Positions 53,667-64,000 of a DNA stretch of 64,000 nt are shown here, one piece after another. The translations under genes and the position numbers were made by a program. The stretch is from Pisaster brevispinus (lineage: Eukaryota > Echinodermata > Asteroidea > Forcipulatida > Asteriidae): NCBI GenBank assembly GCA_023634235.1, contig JAMKCF010000001.1, positions 13,650,258 through 13,714,257 on the forward strand, written 5' to 3'. Position 1 is the stretch's first letter. Every line of letters starts with the position of its first letter. The notes beneath the pieces were generated by a model. It ran no database searches, was not told where the DNA came from, and saw only the letters and a list, made by a program, of their open reading frames with translations.

Positions 53667-55541
53667 ATGGCTTCCCATTTATCAGCAACTGAAGCCCTTC
53701 GTGGTGTTTTGGATGACGATTCCGATGGCAGTTCCATATCCTCTGAAGAATCTGAGCAGAGTGACCAATTAGTCGCAGATATGAGTATTGACACCAACGA
53801 TGACACCGACGACGACGACACCGACACCGATGAAGACTACTTACCACCCGACAAAAGACCAGCCCTCGCTCCTACTGTTACAACCGACCCCCAGCCGTCC
53901 ACATCTTCCCTGCCAGCAGCCCTGCCAGCAGCCCGTGGGCGTACCCGCCGTACCTGTGCCCCATCCCAAGCCCAGCCAGCCCCAGCAGCACGGGGTCGTG
54001 GCCAAGCCCGTCCAGCCCAGCCACAGCCAGCAGCACGGGGTCGTGGCCGAGCCCGTCCAGCCCCTCAAGCCCAGCCACAGCCAGCCGGACAATTCGACTC
54101 CCCGGATGGGACAGTTTGGACAGAAGACATTCCACGCCAAGGACGAGTTGCCGCAGCAAACATACTGAATGTAGCGCAGGGACCAGTAAACATACAGCAC
54201 GATTCATCGAAACTTCAACTCTTTGAACTGTTTTTGCCCATTGCAATGCTGCAAATAATCCTTGATAACACCAATGTGTATGGGCTGTCAAAGCGAGGTC
54301 GACAGTGGACTAATCTAGCTATGGAGAGTAGGCATGTTTGCCCGTCCGACTTGCCTGTCTACCATGTCTGCGGCAAGATTTCAAGACATCCTAACAATGT
54401 TACGATTTGATGACAGGGCAACGCGACAGCAACGAAGGACCACGGACAAATTCGCACCTATAAGAGAGATCTTTGAAATGTTTGCCGCCTCATGCCGAAG
54501 CTACTACAGTCCAGGAGATTGTCTGACGGTTGACGAACAACTAGTTGCATTTCGAGGGAGATGTCCGTTTAGACAGTACATGCCCTCAAAACCAGCCAGA
54601 TATGGGCTGAAATTTTGGGCATGTGTGGACAGCAGCAGCCACTATGTGTGCAATATCCAGCCATACATCGGCAAAGAAAATGATCAGAGAGAAGTGGAAC
54701 TTGGCGCCCATGTTTTCAGGGACTAAGTCGAACCCTACTATGGTACTGGCCGAAATGTCACTTGCGACAACTACTTTACCAGCAAGGGTTTGGCAGAACA
54801 TCTGCTTACCCAACGCATGACAATTGTGGGGACCATGAAGGGGCACAGAGGGGAGGTCCCAAAAGCCTGCGTAAGGAAAGTATCAAGGACAGAGAGAAAC
54901 TCCTCCAAGTTTGTCTTCACTGACAAAATGACACTGGTGTCATATGTGCCCCAAAAAAACAAAAATGTCACGGTTCTGTCAACAATGCACCGTGACAAGG
55001 AGGTCGACCCTGTGAACAGCAAACCAGAGAGTATAATGTACTACAATTCCACAAAGGCTGGGGTTGACACAGTAGACCAAATGTGTAGCGTCTACAATTG
55101 TGCGAGGAAGACGAAGAGATGGCCATTAGTGTTTTTTTTTCAATTTGATAAATCTTTCGGGAATCAATGCCTACGTGTTATGGCTGAAACTTAACCCGGG
55201 TTGGCATGACAGAGATGCAAGCCGTCGCCACTCCTTCCTAAATGAGCTCATCCGGGCCTTGGTTGAGCCCCAGATCCAGATGCCGACGGATCATCCCCAA
55301 GGCATGAGGCGTCGAACGAGACAGGCCTATGACCTTCTTAGGATATGAAGTGACGTACCAACACCATCTTCCGCAACGGCCCAACGCCCCGATTCAACAA
55401 GGCGTATTTATCTGCCCCCAAGGTAACAGACGTCGGACAACCCGCACATGTACGGAGTGCCACCGTTTCTCCTGCGTCCAGCATAGCAGCAGCCGGAGGA
55501 CAACAATTATAACCTGTGTGACATGCACAATGGACAATTGA
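53667..55541 (+). pseudogene. piggyBac (DDE_Tnp_1_7) transposase pseudogene
   Basis: Cut-and-paste transposase acting at TTAA. The first frame (53667-54410) has a Ser/Asp-rich acidic start, a Pro/Ala-rich linker with repeated AARGRGxARPA blocks, and ELFLPIAMLQIILDNTNVYG. A frameshift near 54340 leads to SAARFQDILTMLRFDDR, CLTVDEQLVAFRGRCPFRQY (first catalytic Asp) and FWACVDSSSHYVC. A TAA at 54724-54726 interrupts the frame before VTCDNYFTS (second Asp) and KAGVDTVDQM (third Asp). Another frameshift near 55170 leads to the tail, with a C-terminal Cys/His-rich finger (TRTCTECHRFSCVQHSS, ITCVTC). All three catalytic Asp codons remain, but two or three frameshifts and a stop inactivate it. Confidence 0.92.
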
Positions 55542-55604
55542 ACACTGAACACTGAACTCCCAACACACCCAATCAATCAGAACACTTACCGGATCATTAT
55601 TATT

Positions 55605-55980
55605 ATTTTGTTTACCATTTTATTCTTTTTCAACATTTTATTTCTTATTTCTTTGATTTGTCATGTTTTTCTTGTAAATATCTCATCGCCTTTCTTTACT
55701 TTTTTTGCTTATATCTCTAGGCTTGTCGGCTTTAAAATTTTTAAATATTTTGTGTATAGATCAAAGATGCCACCTTTTTGTTTGTTTTTTATTTTGTTTA
55801 CCATTTTATTCTTTTTCAACATTTTATTTCTTATTTCTTTGATTTGTCATGTTTTTCTTGTAAATATCTCATCGCCTTTCTTTACTTTTTTTTGCTTCTA
55901 GGGTTGACGGCTTCCATTCTTTTTTACTATTTTTTTTAGATCAAAGATGCCACTTTTTTGTCTTTTTCTTTTATATTTTA
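55605..55980. repeat. Tandem duplication of about 187 bp, T-rich
   Basis: Two copies of a T-rich unit (words caacattttatttcttatttc, tcatgtttttcttgtaaat and gatcaaagatgccac), the first from about 55610 and the second from about 55797. Immediately 3' of the piggyBac coding region. Confidence 0.85.
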
Positions 55981-56590
55981 TTTACATTTTATTTGTTTTT
56001 CTTTTGTTTTTTATGATTTCTTCAGAAATAACCCTTTACTTTGCACATTTTATTTTTTACTGTTTCACTTTGTATTGATGGCGGTTGTTCAGTTTTTCAG
56101 TACATTATCTTTGAATGAGAAATCTTGTTTCATTGTACTTTTTTTCCTTGTGTATTTTTCTTTCACTATTCTGAGACGACCACTCAAGTTAGTGCCTTTA
56201 TTACTCTAATTAAAAACAGTAATTAGCATTGATTATAAGGCACGATTACTATGCGGGAGCATTGGCTGTACAGGCAGCATATACTTATACCTAGACCCTC
56301 TGAAAGGTGTTGGGCTTGAAAAATATTGGAAATAGCTTTATTTACCCAGGCTAATTAAGATTTCCCTGAGCGCAGTAAACTAAAGTGGGTCTCATGCAGG
56401 GAGATTATTATTTTTTTTTAACGCATGGAAGGGCTGGACCTCACAGCAGCCGACCGGTCTCTCCGAGGAGCCGCTGGAATATTCATGTTTATTGAACCGT
56501 TCTGGCTGCGGACCTGCCCGGTTGCTATGGGTCCTTTTGTTATCATTGGATTAAAAAGTCCACAGAATTCTCCTGAGACTTAACAAACGA
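55981..56590. other. Non-coding stretch
   Basis: T-rich DNA, then a GC-richer piece at 56420-56540. No gene recognised. Confidence 0.4.
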
Positions 56591-56592
56591 TA

Positions 56593-56995
56593 CACAATGT
56601 GCCCTCATTTAACACTGACTTTCGGTTCAAACCGGAAATTAAAAATTAATGTTTCAAAAAATCAAAACTTCTAAAGCACACTTTTTTTTTTTTTACAATC
56701 TTTACATCATTGGAAAAGTATTTATCAACTTAAGAAATGACACAACACAGAATGCGACCTAATTTGACCTTGACTTCCGGTTCAAACTGGATTTAAATTC
56801 AATATTTAAAACAATCATAACTCCTGAACCCCAAAATGGATTTTAATTAACTACACGGCATTACAAAGGGCTCCTAGGACTTACCTTGCACTACACAGTA
56901 TGACCTTATTTGACCTAAGTTTTGGTTCAAACCGGAAGTTGAAGATTTATGTTGGAACAAAATCTTACTCCTGAACCACAAATCAAGGTGATAAA
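56593..56995. repeat. Degenerate tandem repeat, three units of about 140 bp
   Basis: Units share tgacctt..cttccggttcaaac, aactcctgaacc and acacaatg/acacagaatg words. Clearly related to the four units at 34906-35385, though more diverged. Non-coding. Confidence 0.75.
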
Positions 56996-57099
56996 ATAAA
57001 ATATCATTACATCATAATTTGATGACATCGATCACGAACACCTTGTTTTTGTAGTAAACAAAAACTGATTGTTTAGTTATTATTATTTTTAAGCACTCA

Positions 57100-57262
57100 G
57101 TACTTTCCAAAGTACTGGGAAATTACAATATCTCCCCCAACCTTGTGAAGAATTTGAGGTACATATACACACCACACTATTTCTGTTTCAGCCAAGACTG
57201 ATGTGTGTTAAGCACTGTATACTCTAACCCTATTCACAGGCATCGGTGTCGGGTAAAACAAT
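57100..57262. repeat. Diverged fragment of the 259-bp tRNA-array unit family
   Basis: Contains tgatgtgtgtta(a)gcactgtatact and, inverted, catcggtgtcgggtaaaac, the two ends of the unit found at 36894-38551, plus actcagtactttcc near 57105. The tRNA-like part is missing. It shows that the unit belongs to a dispersed family. Confidence 0.65.
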
Positions 57263-58152
57263 TGTTCAGTTATTGTTGCCCGCTCGTAGAAAGGATCAGC
57301 GCTCTAAATTCTTTAGTCCTTTCAGTTCACGGAAAGTTGGTCAGGCAGCCCAGTTCGTCTTAAGTTAGTTTGATTGACGTGTATAAGAAAGGTTCATGTA
57401 TTGTTCTGGGGTCAAGGTTTGCAGTATTCTTTATTTGGTCATGATATTTGGTGTTGGCTATTGTTAATGGTCACAAGCTAAACATGGTATGCTGGAGTGT
57501 AGGTGTGGCAATTGAGGGAATGTTCTGTGCATAGGGCAAGAGTAAAAAAGTGAGATAGTTTCCAACATGATTTCAACCGAGCAGGGTCGCAACTGAGTGA
57601 GGAGAGTGAGAGAGAGAAAGTGGGTCAGTACATAACCACCCGGCGAGTGAGTCCAGCCCTCGCAGGTTTTGGTGCAGACTCCACCGTACATGGAGACTCC
57701 ATGCGACAGAAAAGTCCCAGCGCATTGTTTAGTAGTACTAGTAACCCCACAAGTTACCGATTTCCACCGGCGCCCGCGTGGGGGAAGAACCGGGGACAAG
57801 CGGGGTGGTCACTGCTCCTACTACTGATCTCAATGGCTTGCCACTGGAGGAAGCAGAATCTTCCCTGTGGGAGTTCGGCGATAGCCTCGATTTTATCGAG
57901 GCGAGCGCCGAGAGTTTCTCATGGGAAGACATGCTGCTTGATGATAGCGATGTAATGCTTGGGGGCGGAGTGGAAGACACACCGGGAGAGATCTTCAGTC
58001 AACCACAAGCAGATGGTATGTTTTGATTTTATTATTACTATATTTTTTTTATTTAGTTTGATCATGCTCTGTTTGTTTTTTTGTTTTTTCAATCCTTTTT
58101 AATGTTAAGGGCACTTGAAAATACAAGAAGAAGAAAAAAGCTCTATATAATT

Positions 58153-58181
58153 TTTATTATTATTATTATTATTATTATTAA
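58153..58181. repeat. (TTA)n microsatellite
   Basis: About nine TTA/ATT triplets directly before the second exon-like piece of the PolB remnant. Confidence 0.9.
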
Positions 58182-58734
58182 AAGGGGCCAAGCGTCAGAA
58201 CGAGGACGGAGCCCAGAAAGAGGAGCCTTCTCTGAAGAGGCGACGGGGCAAAGAGGGCTTAAACGAGGAGGAGTATGAGGAGTATGAAGAAGAAGACCCT
58301 CGAAGATTTTACACCATACAACAAGGGAGAAGGGGGAAATTGTATCAAAAATATCAAGGTAAATCATTTGATTTTCAGATTAGGCTTAGACCATCAAAGG
58401 GTTGTACTTTTGAAGAGGCTGTTCCACGGTTAGGAGAAATATTTGGAAGTATTTTGCAAAGGCTTGGTGAGGGGGTCAGAGCTGGTGATAAAATATAGTT
58501 TATATTCGATGCACCGGATTTGGAGTACCCAATATCCTTGCCGTTCCTGCATATTGACGAACTTACCGTGGAAAGAATTATGACCAGGCTTGTTGAAGTG
58601 TTGCAATCCTTTAAATCTTTACTATTAGACCATGATGTACATATACATTTTGAACACATTATCATGCCAACGGGTGGGGAAAATAACGATTGTTTATGTA
58701 GAATCCGTTGAAGATTTTTTAAGGCGAAAAAAGT

Positions 58735-58812
58735 ATTATTATTAGGGTATTAGGGTATTAGGGTATTATTATTATTAGGGTATATTATTAGGGTAGACGA
58801 TAAGGGTATAAC
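58735..58812. repeat. TTAGGGTA-type short tandem repeat (telomere-like words)
   Basis: Copies of attagggt and tta triplets in a row (ttagggtattagggtatt, again gggtatattattagggt). The words contain TTAGGG, but the period is 8 (ttagggta), mixed with (TTA)n. It interrupts the PolB remnant frame. Confidence 0.85.
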
Positions 58813-59439
58813 TTGTGCTGTGCTCTGGCAATTGTAACGGGCATTGCTTCGCTCACATGGAAACGTAAGTTGCCAATATATAATATAAAGCGCAGGCGTA
58901 AGATTCAGGCTGATGAGGCCTCAAGGTTACATAGGAATGCCGGGGTACCTGAAGGTCCTTGTGGTATTCCTGAACTACAAAAATTTTCCGACACACTGTC
59001 TGATTTTCGAATTATTGCGATTTCACGGGAACACCAGCTAAGATTTTATTTAACGGCCCATCTGGAAGGGCACATACAATTATCCTATACAAACACGGTG
59101 ATCATTTCGATCTGATCGAATCAATGTCTGTTTTTTTTTAAATAAAAAGTAGCTGTTGCAATGATTGTCTCAGTGGTTATAATGAGTCCCGAGCTGAGCA
59201 CAAATGCAGGGCACGATGTACTATGTGCTTCACAGATGGGTGCAAAGCTACTGTTAATGATAAGTACATCCATTGTAACCTTTGCAACAGAGGATTCGGG
59301 GATACCGTTTGTTATCGTAATCAGCTAAAACTATTTCGAGACCATAAATCTATTTGTAAATCCATTAGAACATGCAAGGAATGTTCGGTTTGTGTAACAG
59401 CTGCTGATGAAAAGAAACCATGGAAAACATGACTGTACC

Positions 59440-61620
59440 AAATATTTCTGAAAAATGTGCAAAACCAAAGTCTCTTACACTGTAAACAAAATTTAGTCAA
59501 GGTACGAAGAAAATATAGTCAAGCTGACTAAAAGTTTTCGTCCGTCCCTTTTTTAAACCTTGCAATGAGGCACGTTATCACAGAGCTGTGGCACATATAA
59601 AGAAAAACATAACCATTACAAAATGGTAGATCCCAACCCCGTGATACTCCATGATATCCTACAGTGTACCATTACACACGTTTTAGAAGGGGTGTCAATC
59701 AACAGGGGTCGTCAATTTGGTCAGGAGGGGTGGTGGAAAAAAATATTTCCCATTGCATGCACAAAATCCTATCTCTGTGTGGGCGTGGTGTGAGTGAGTC
59801 ACCGCTTGGTGACAAGGCATGGTTGTTGTTTCTGATCCTTGCTCTATGGTTTACCGGTTCAATGGGCTTGAAGGTATTCCTTGACATGTAAGCAACACAA
59901 TTAGCTAAAGAAATCATTGAGAAAAGGCATAACAAACCCTCTTAACCTATCAATTACGCCGGCCAAACGTCTGTGACAGTAAACTGTAGCAATGTTAGGA
60001 CCAAACAGGTGCCTCGTTGCCAGGTTAAGACCACGACGAATTACTTGTTTGGGTGGACCAGATAAAATTCGTCATGGAAATGCAATCCTTCAGTCATACT
60101 TTCGAAATTCACGCGAGTACGTTGCTTGACGAAAAAGCACGATTCATTCGGCGTCTCAGATTTCTTGAGCATGCGCACTAAAACATGCCTTGTGATACAT
60201 TCGCCGAAGACATTCGCGCCAAAATGTATCGCCGAAATGTATCAAGAGCGTGTGTTTTATGCATTGGCCGCCATCCCATCGATTGTGTACGCGTTACTAA
60301 CGTGTGTTCATCCGGCCATGCAGTGGTGCCGCTAAGGTCGTAAAATTGCAGAACTTCCAGAAGTACTATGGGCTCCAATTTTCGGTAAGTTGACATTTTG
60401 TTTCTTGTGGTTGTATCTGAAACTTCAATGGGCACAACGTTTTCTAGACAATAGAAAAATCATGGTAGGCCTAACGTAGTCTAGTGTATTGTTGGACTTC
60501 CGTCTTCATGTTTAGTGCAGTTGATACTGTTGTAAGTGTTACTGGTCGAGTGGTAGTGTCTAGCCCTAGCCCAGGTTGGACTCCTCCGTTGCATACAGAA
60601 CTGATGAAAAGGCTAGCCCCATCCTTATGGACGTGCCGGCAAATCAAATTTAGGAGTATCCCCACATTTTAATTTTCGAGTTATTCTCGTCATAGCCTAC
60701 AAGTCAAAACTCTATTTCTTATGATTACACAATTATGGTCAAGCGACCTTCGTGGCAAAAATGATGTGGAATTTACATCGACATTGACCCAAAGTTTATC
60801 GCCACTTTCATGTCAAGTCTGATACACGCACAGAGACCACCCTCAGCATGTACTGTACACGCCGCCATGCTCGTTAGTTTTGTTTCATAAGTACGTCGTG
60901 CATGCAGGCTGTCCGTGTGCACGACGCGCGTGTACTGTGTGTGTAGGCGGGCTATCTACGTCACACGCTGTTTGCCGGCCAATGATCTAAGCGCAGCTCA
61001 TGCAAATGTCTAGTGACAGACTCAATTCACAGTTAAACCCACGTTAGCGCAATGCTTACCATACTTTTTGAATGGCCTTGGTTTCGCACAAAGAAGCGGG
61101 CAAGCCAGCACGGTATGTGTACGTGCGATTTGGTTGATGCATAACTCAACGATAGCGCTTCAAAAAGGTGGGGAGTTTTTGTCTCTGGAAATATTTTCAA
61201 TGTTTTTTTATAATAAAGACAAATACATGGTTCAAAAAATTGCTTTTATTTCAATCTTTATTTATTTTTTTGATGAAAAGGTTAGATCGACCAAAGCAAG
61301 AAAAATCTAGATTTTTAAAAACAACCTAACAGTTACATCTCGAAGTCGAATTAAAAAATCCCTGATTATTTAAACTTTGGTATGTTTCTTTTTACACAGG
61401 TTGGTTTACCTCATGTCATCAGTCCTTTATCTCAATTTCCGCTAATACCAATATCACAAATATAAATGCTGTCCATTGACTTTTTTATGCCATTTGAAAT
61501 TGTGAAACAACTCCTGTCAGGAACATCAAGCGAATCTTTCAATGTTCTCAGTGCATTTTTTCTACTCAAAATTTTGTAAGGTTACTATGTCATTACAGAT
61601 GTTACCACAAGGGTCCAAGC
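59440..61620. other. Non-coding stretch, partly CpG-rich
   Basis: No recognised gene. 60780-61010 is CpG-richer (cacgacgcgcg, gtacgtcgtgc). A donor-like ttttcg|gtaagt at about 60380 follows an open stretch without known motifs. It could hold a promoter or first exon, but nothing decides this. Confidence 0.3.
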
Positions 61621-61639
61621 TCTATAATAACATGTAGCA

Positions 61640-63449
61640 TTGAAGGTTGCTTTCGGACATTTAAGTCAACAAGAACTTTTCAGAGACATGTTAGCAAAAA
61701 ACATAGTGAATTTTGGGCACAATATGGCATACAAAGAGGTCAAATTGAAAATGTTGAAGATGATCCATGTCCAAAGAGACATTAAAGACATTGAACTTGA
61801 AGGTCGTGCATTTGAAATTAATCCAGTTGGTAATATTGATGTCAATCCTGACAAGCAGGTTGTGGCTTTTCTTGCTGGTCCGAGGGAGAAATTTAAGTTC
61901 CTCATGCGGCTTGCAACTTCATAGCAGAAGAGATTAAAAGTTTGATGGAGTCTTCTGCCTCGCAGTTAAAAACAAGACTTAAGTCAGCTTTACATGATGC
62001 AGATGATTTTGAAATTTAAGTTCCTCATGCGGCTTGCAACTTCATAGCATCAGAGACATGTTAGCAAAAAACATAGTGAATTTTGGGCACAATATGGCAT
62101 ACAAAGAGGTCAAATTGAAAATGTTGAAGATGATCCATGTCCAAAGAGACATCGAAGGTCGTGCATTTGAAATTAATCCAGTTGGTAATATTGATGTCAA
62201 TCCTGACAAGCAGGTTGTGGCTTTTCTTGCTGGTCCGAGGGAGAAATTTAAGTTCCTCATGCGGCTTGCAACTCCATAGCAGAAGAGATTAAAAGTTTGA
62301 TGGAGTCTTCTGCCTCGCAGTTAAAAACAAGACTTAAGTCAGCTTTACATGATGCAGATGATTTTGAAATTTAAGTTCCTCATGCGGCTTGCAACGTCAT
62401 AGCAGAAGAGATTAAAAGTTTGATGGAGTCTTCTGCCTGGCAGTTAAAAACAAGACTTAAGTCAGCTTTACATGATGCAGATGATTTTGCAACTGTGGAC
62501 CTAGACCAGGCATTTCGTGACAATTCTTGGGAGAGTGTCTTAGATTATTACAGCGACGCACATCATGTAAATTCCTTCTGTGCTGAAAACTTAAATTTTG
62601 TCCAACCTGTTGAATACATCATTGGAAAAGCTGTAAATGGAAAAGACCAGTTCATGCAGTATGTTAGTATTTTGGACACTTTGAAAGCCTTGCTGTTGAT
62701 CGATGAAGTCTTTGCTGAAGTGGTACATTGACATGCCAGTCAAACTGATGCAGTTTTTGATTTTTGTGATGGTTTTAATTGTAAAAACAACAAATTTCTG
62801 TCTGTACCACACAATCTCCAATTTCAACTATACACTGATGATTTTTGTGTTGCGAATCCACTTGGTAACAAAGTAAAGACTCTAAAATTTTCTGCATTCT
62901 ACTTTGTACAAAGTTCAGATCAAAGCTGAAAATGATTCAGTTGGTTTCTCTCTGCCCATCAGAATATGTTAAACCATATGGTATGCAGCAGGTCATGCAA
63001 CCCCTTATCCATGATCTCCATGTACTTGAAACAGAAGGCATTTATGAACACACTGGTGGCAAATTTGCTTCTGTGAGATTGATGACAAGAACAGTGCAGA
63101 ATCTACTTCTGCCACTTCTTAGTGGAGCTGAAGCTGTTTACACTGCTAACAAAGTGGATAATTTTGGGACAAGATACTGGCAAGGCTGTGGTGTAGTAAC
63201 TGGCATAAATGAAGTAGACTTAACCAATTTTTGAATTGTTGAGGTGATATGTATAATTGGTGGGGAATCTACTTTGTCTGCCAACTGACATCTACTGTTG
63301 AATACATTGAGCATCTTCACGCCTGTATTGTTAATGAGACATGTATTTTCTCACTTACGAGTCCGGCACAACTGGCTGACTGCTACCCACTTGGGATTTA
63401 CACAACAACTGACAATCGCAAATTAGTTGTGAAAAGACATCATATCTAG
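61640..63449 (+). pseudogene. Unrecognised, possibly transposase-derived coding remnant
   Basis: Open pieces on the plus strand. 61640-61924 has AKNIVNFGHNMAYKEVKL and AFEINPVGNIDVNPDKQVVA. 62420-62731 has VDLDQAFRDNSWESVLDYYS and PVEYIIGKAVNGKDQFMQY. Around 62820-62930 lies LQLYTDDFCVANPLGNK, a block I associate with an uncharacterised family of transposase-like proteins. 62932-63234 has VKPYGMQQVMQPLIHDL and LETEGIYEH. Frameshifts and stops separate them, and the first piece is repeated downstream by a tandem duplication. Composition is protein-like. The family assignment is weak. Confidence 0.4.
61681..62440. repeat. Nested tandem duplications within the 61.6-63.4 kb remnant
   Basis: A 370-bp unit starting at cagagacatgttagc occurs at 61681 and 62051. 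The second copy lacks a 12-bp piece (attaaagacatt region). A shorter unit of about 123 bp starting agcagaagagatta occurs at 61924, 62277 and 62400. Copies are almost identical, so they are recent. Confidence 0.9.
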
Positions 63450-63469
63450 ATAACATACCATACTGTTTG

Positions 63470-64000
63470 TGCAGCGGCCCAAAAAGCAAATGAACACACT
63501 TTTGTTTAAATATCAATTTAATTTCTGGCATATTAGCCCCCTGAAATGGGTGTGCGCAATACGGCCATTATATGCAGTCAAGCATGTAAAAGCAAACCTG
63601 CAATCTGAGCAGTTGTTCTTATACGAACGGTGCAATATCAATTTTATCATTTGGAGCAAGAAATGTTATTCCGTTTTTTAGTACGTGCACACACGAAAAG
63701 ACTTGAGTGTATTTTATTATTTTGTTTTATCAACTTCAGGTACTTGTTTATGTTTGGTGAATCCAAAAAAAAAGCAGAAATAGCACAGTAGGGTCTGGTG
63801 CAAACAGTGATCAGCTGAGAGCTAAAACACAGGAGCTTTTCCAAGTTAAGGACGTGATGATTCAGACATGGGACAGGATTTGAAGAGTGGGTTGACATTG
63901 AGAATGCCTATCCTCGACACCACCGTTCAACACAGACGGCGGAAGAACCAACAATTATGGTCAACGGCAATGAAGTTGGATGACAAGTGTGTGGTACACC
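63470..64000. other. End of window, no assigned gene
   Basis: No supported gene. Plus-strand text near 63880-63905 can be read as EEWVDIENAY in one frame but lacks enough context to call. Confidence 0.3.

Larger units (their letters stand above)
57778..59432 (+). pseudogene. Second Polinton-like element: PolB N-terminal region, decayed
   Basis: 57778-58018 (LPLEEAESSLWEFGDSLDF, acidic) ends at a donor-like gatg|gtatg. 58185-58359 (KRQNEDGAQKEEPSLKRRRG, FYTIQQGRRGKLYQKYQ) follows an A/T tract. Next is FQIRLRPSKGCTFEEAVPRL with an in-frame TAG, then DLEYPISLPFLHIDELTVER. 58813-59115 has GVPEGPCGIPELQKFSD, then a frameshift, and a Cys/His-rich block at 59190-59400 (CSGYN/CxxC, CNLCNRGFGDTVCY, CKECSVC). 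This is the order seen in N-terminal PolB regions of a Polinton group different from the 45-51 kb copy. Polymerase motifs are absent. Confidence 0.72.

Noticed and set aside
53841..54291. Minus-strand ORFs over the piggyBac gene
   Set aside because: They are antisense readings of the Pro/Ala-rich linker repeats.
58735..58812. Interstitial telomere array
   Set aside because: TTAGGG occurs, but the period is 8 and it is mixed with (TTA)n, so it is an ordinary microsatellite.
60126..60435. Possible zinc-finger or THAP exon
   Set aside because: A Cys/His reading could be imagined, but the spacing fits no known finger on either strand.

Overview
This is a eukaryotic (metazoan) window. Genes are split by GT-AG introns, the DNA is AT-rich, and there are no bacterial operons or ribosome binding sites. 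Nearly all recognisable coding sequence belongs to transposable elements, and most of it is broken. The mix (Helentron with OTU and endonuclease domains, Polinton/Maverick remnants, Penelope-like element, piggyBac, Tnp2-type transposase, LINE fragments, tRNA-derived SINEs, and repeats carrying 'aaaggcactggacac' ends or 'tcaaccggaagt' units) suggests a marine invertebrate deuterostome, probably an echinoderm and perhaps a sea star. The assignment rests on recall of repeat families and was not verified by a search.

Layout. 1-6.1 kb (minus): a multi-exon DUF7869-type, transposase-like gene running off the left edge, with a tandemly duplicated 5' segment. 8.2-9.6 kb (plus): LINE 3' end. 10-11.3 kb: duplicated non-coding block. 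11.5-15.1 kb (plus): unrecognised spliced gene. 15.6-25.7 kb (minus): one decayed Helentron polyprotein (PHD, cysteine protease-like, OTU, KY-repeat region, DUF6570-like, HUH Rep, PIF1-type helicase, endonuclease), interrupted by a TIR transposon. 25.7-31.2 kb: mostly non-coding, with a 379-bp TIR element and short perfect palindromes. 31.2-34.3 kb (minus): Penelope-like element with an open RT frame and a hammerhead-ribozyme-like fold just 3' of it. 34.9-35.4 kb: degenerate 125-bp repeats.

36-41.6 kb (minus): a Tnp2 transposase pseudogene carrying two foreign inserts: a LINE 5' fragment (endonuclease only) and a 1.66-kb array of six 259-bp tRNA-like units with an inverted terminal copy and a 12-bp target-site duplication. 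42.9-44.3 kb: a tRNA-Leu-derived SINE and an inverted pair of hammerhead-like motifs. 45.2-51.4 kb (plus): fossil Polinton (PolB fragment, packaging ATPase, small virion-type proteins, integrase with chromodomain). 52.7-55.6 kb: palindromic foldback element and a piggyBac transposase pseudogene. 57.7-59.4 kb: N-terminal PolB region of a second Polinton-like element. 61.6-63.5 kb: an unrecognised coding-like remnant with internal duplications.

The region reads as a transposon graveyard in which elements inserted into one another. The strongest candidate for something undescribed is the tRNA-like tandem array at 36,894-38,551, whose structure implies that a multimeric template was inserted in a single event.
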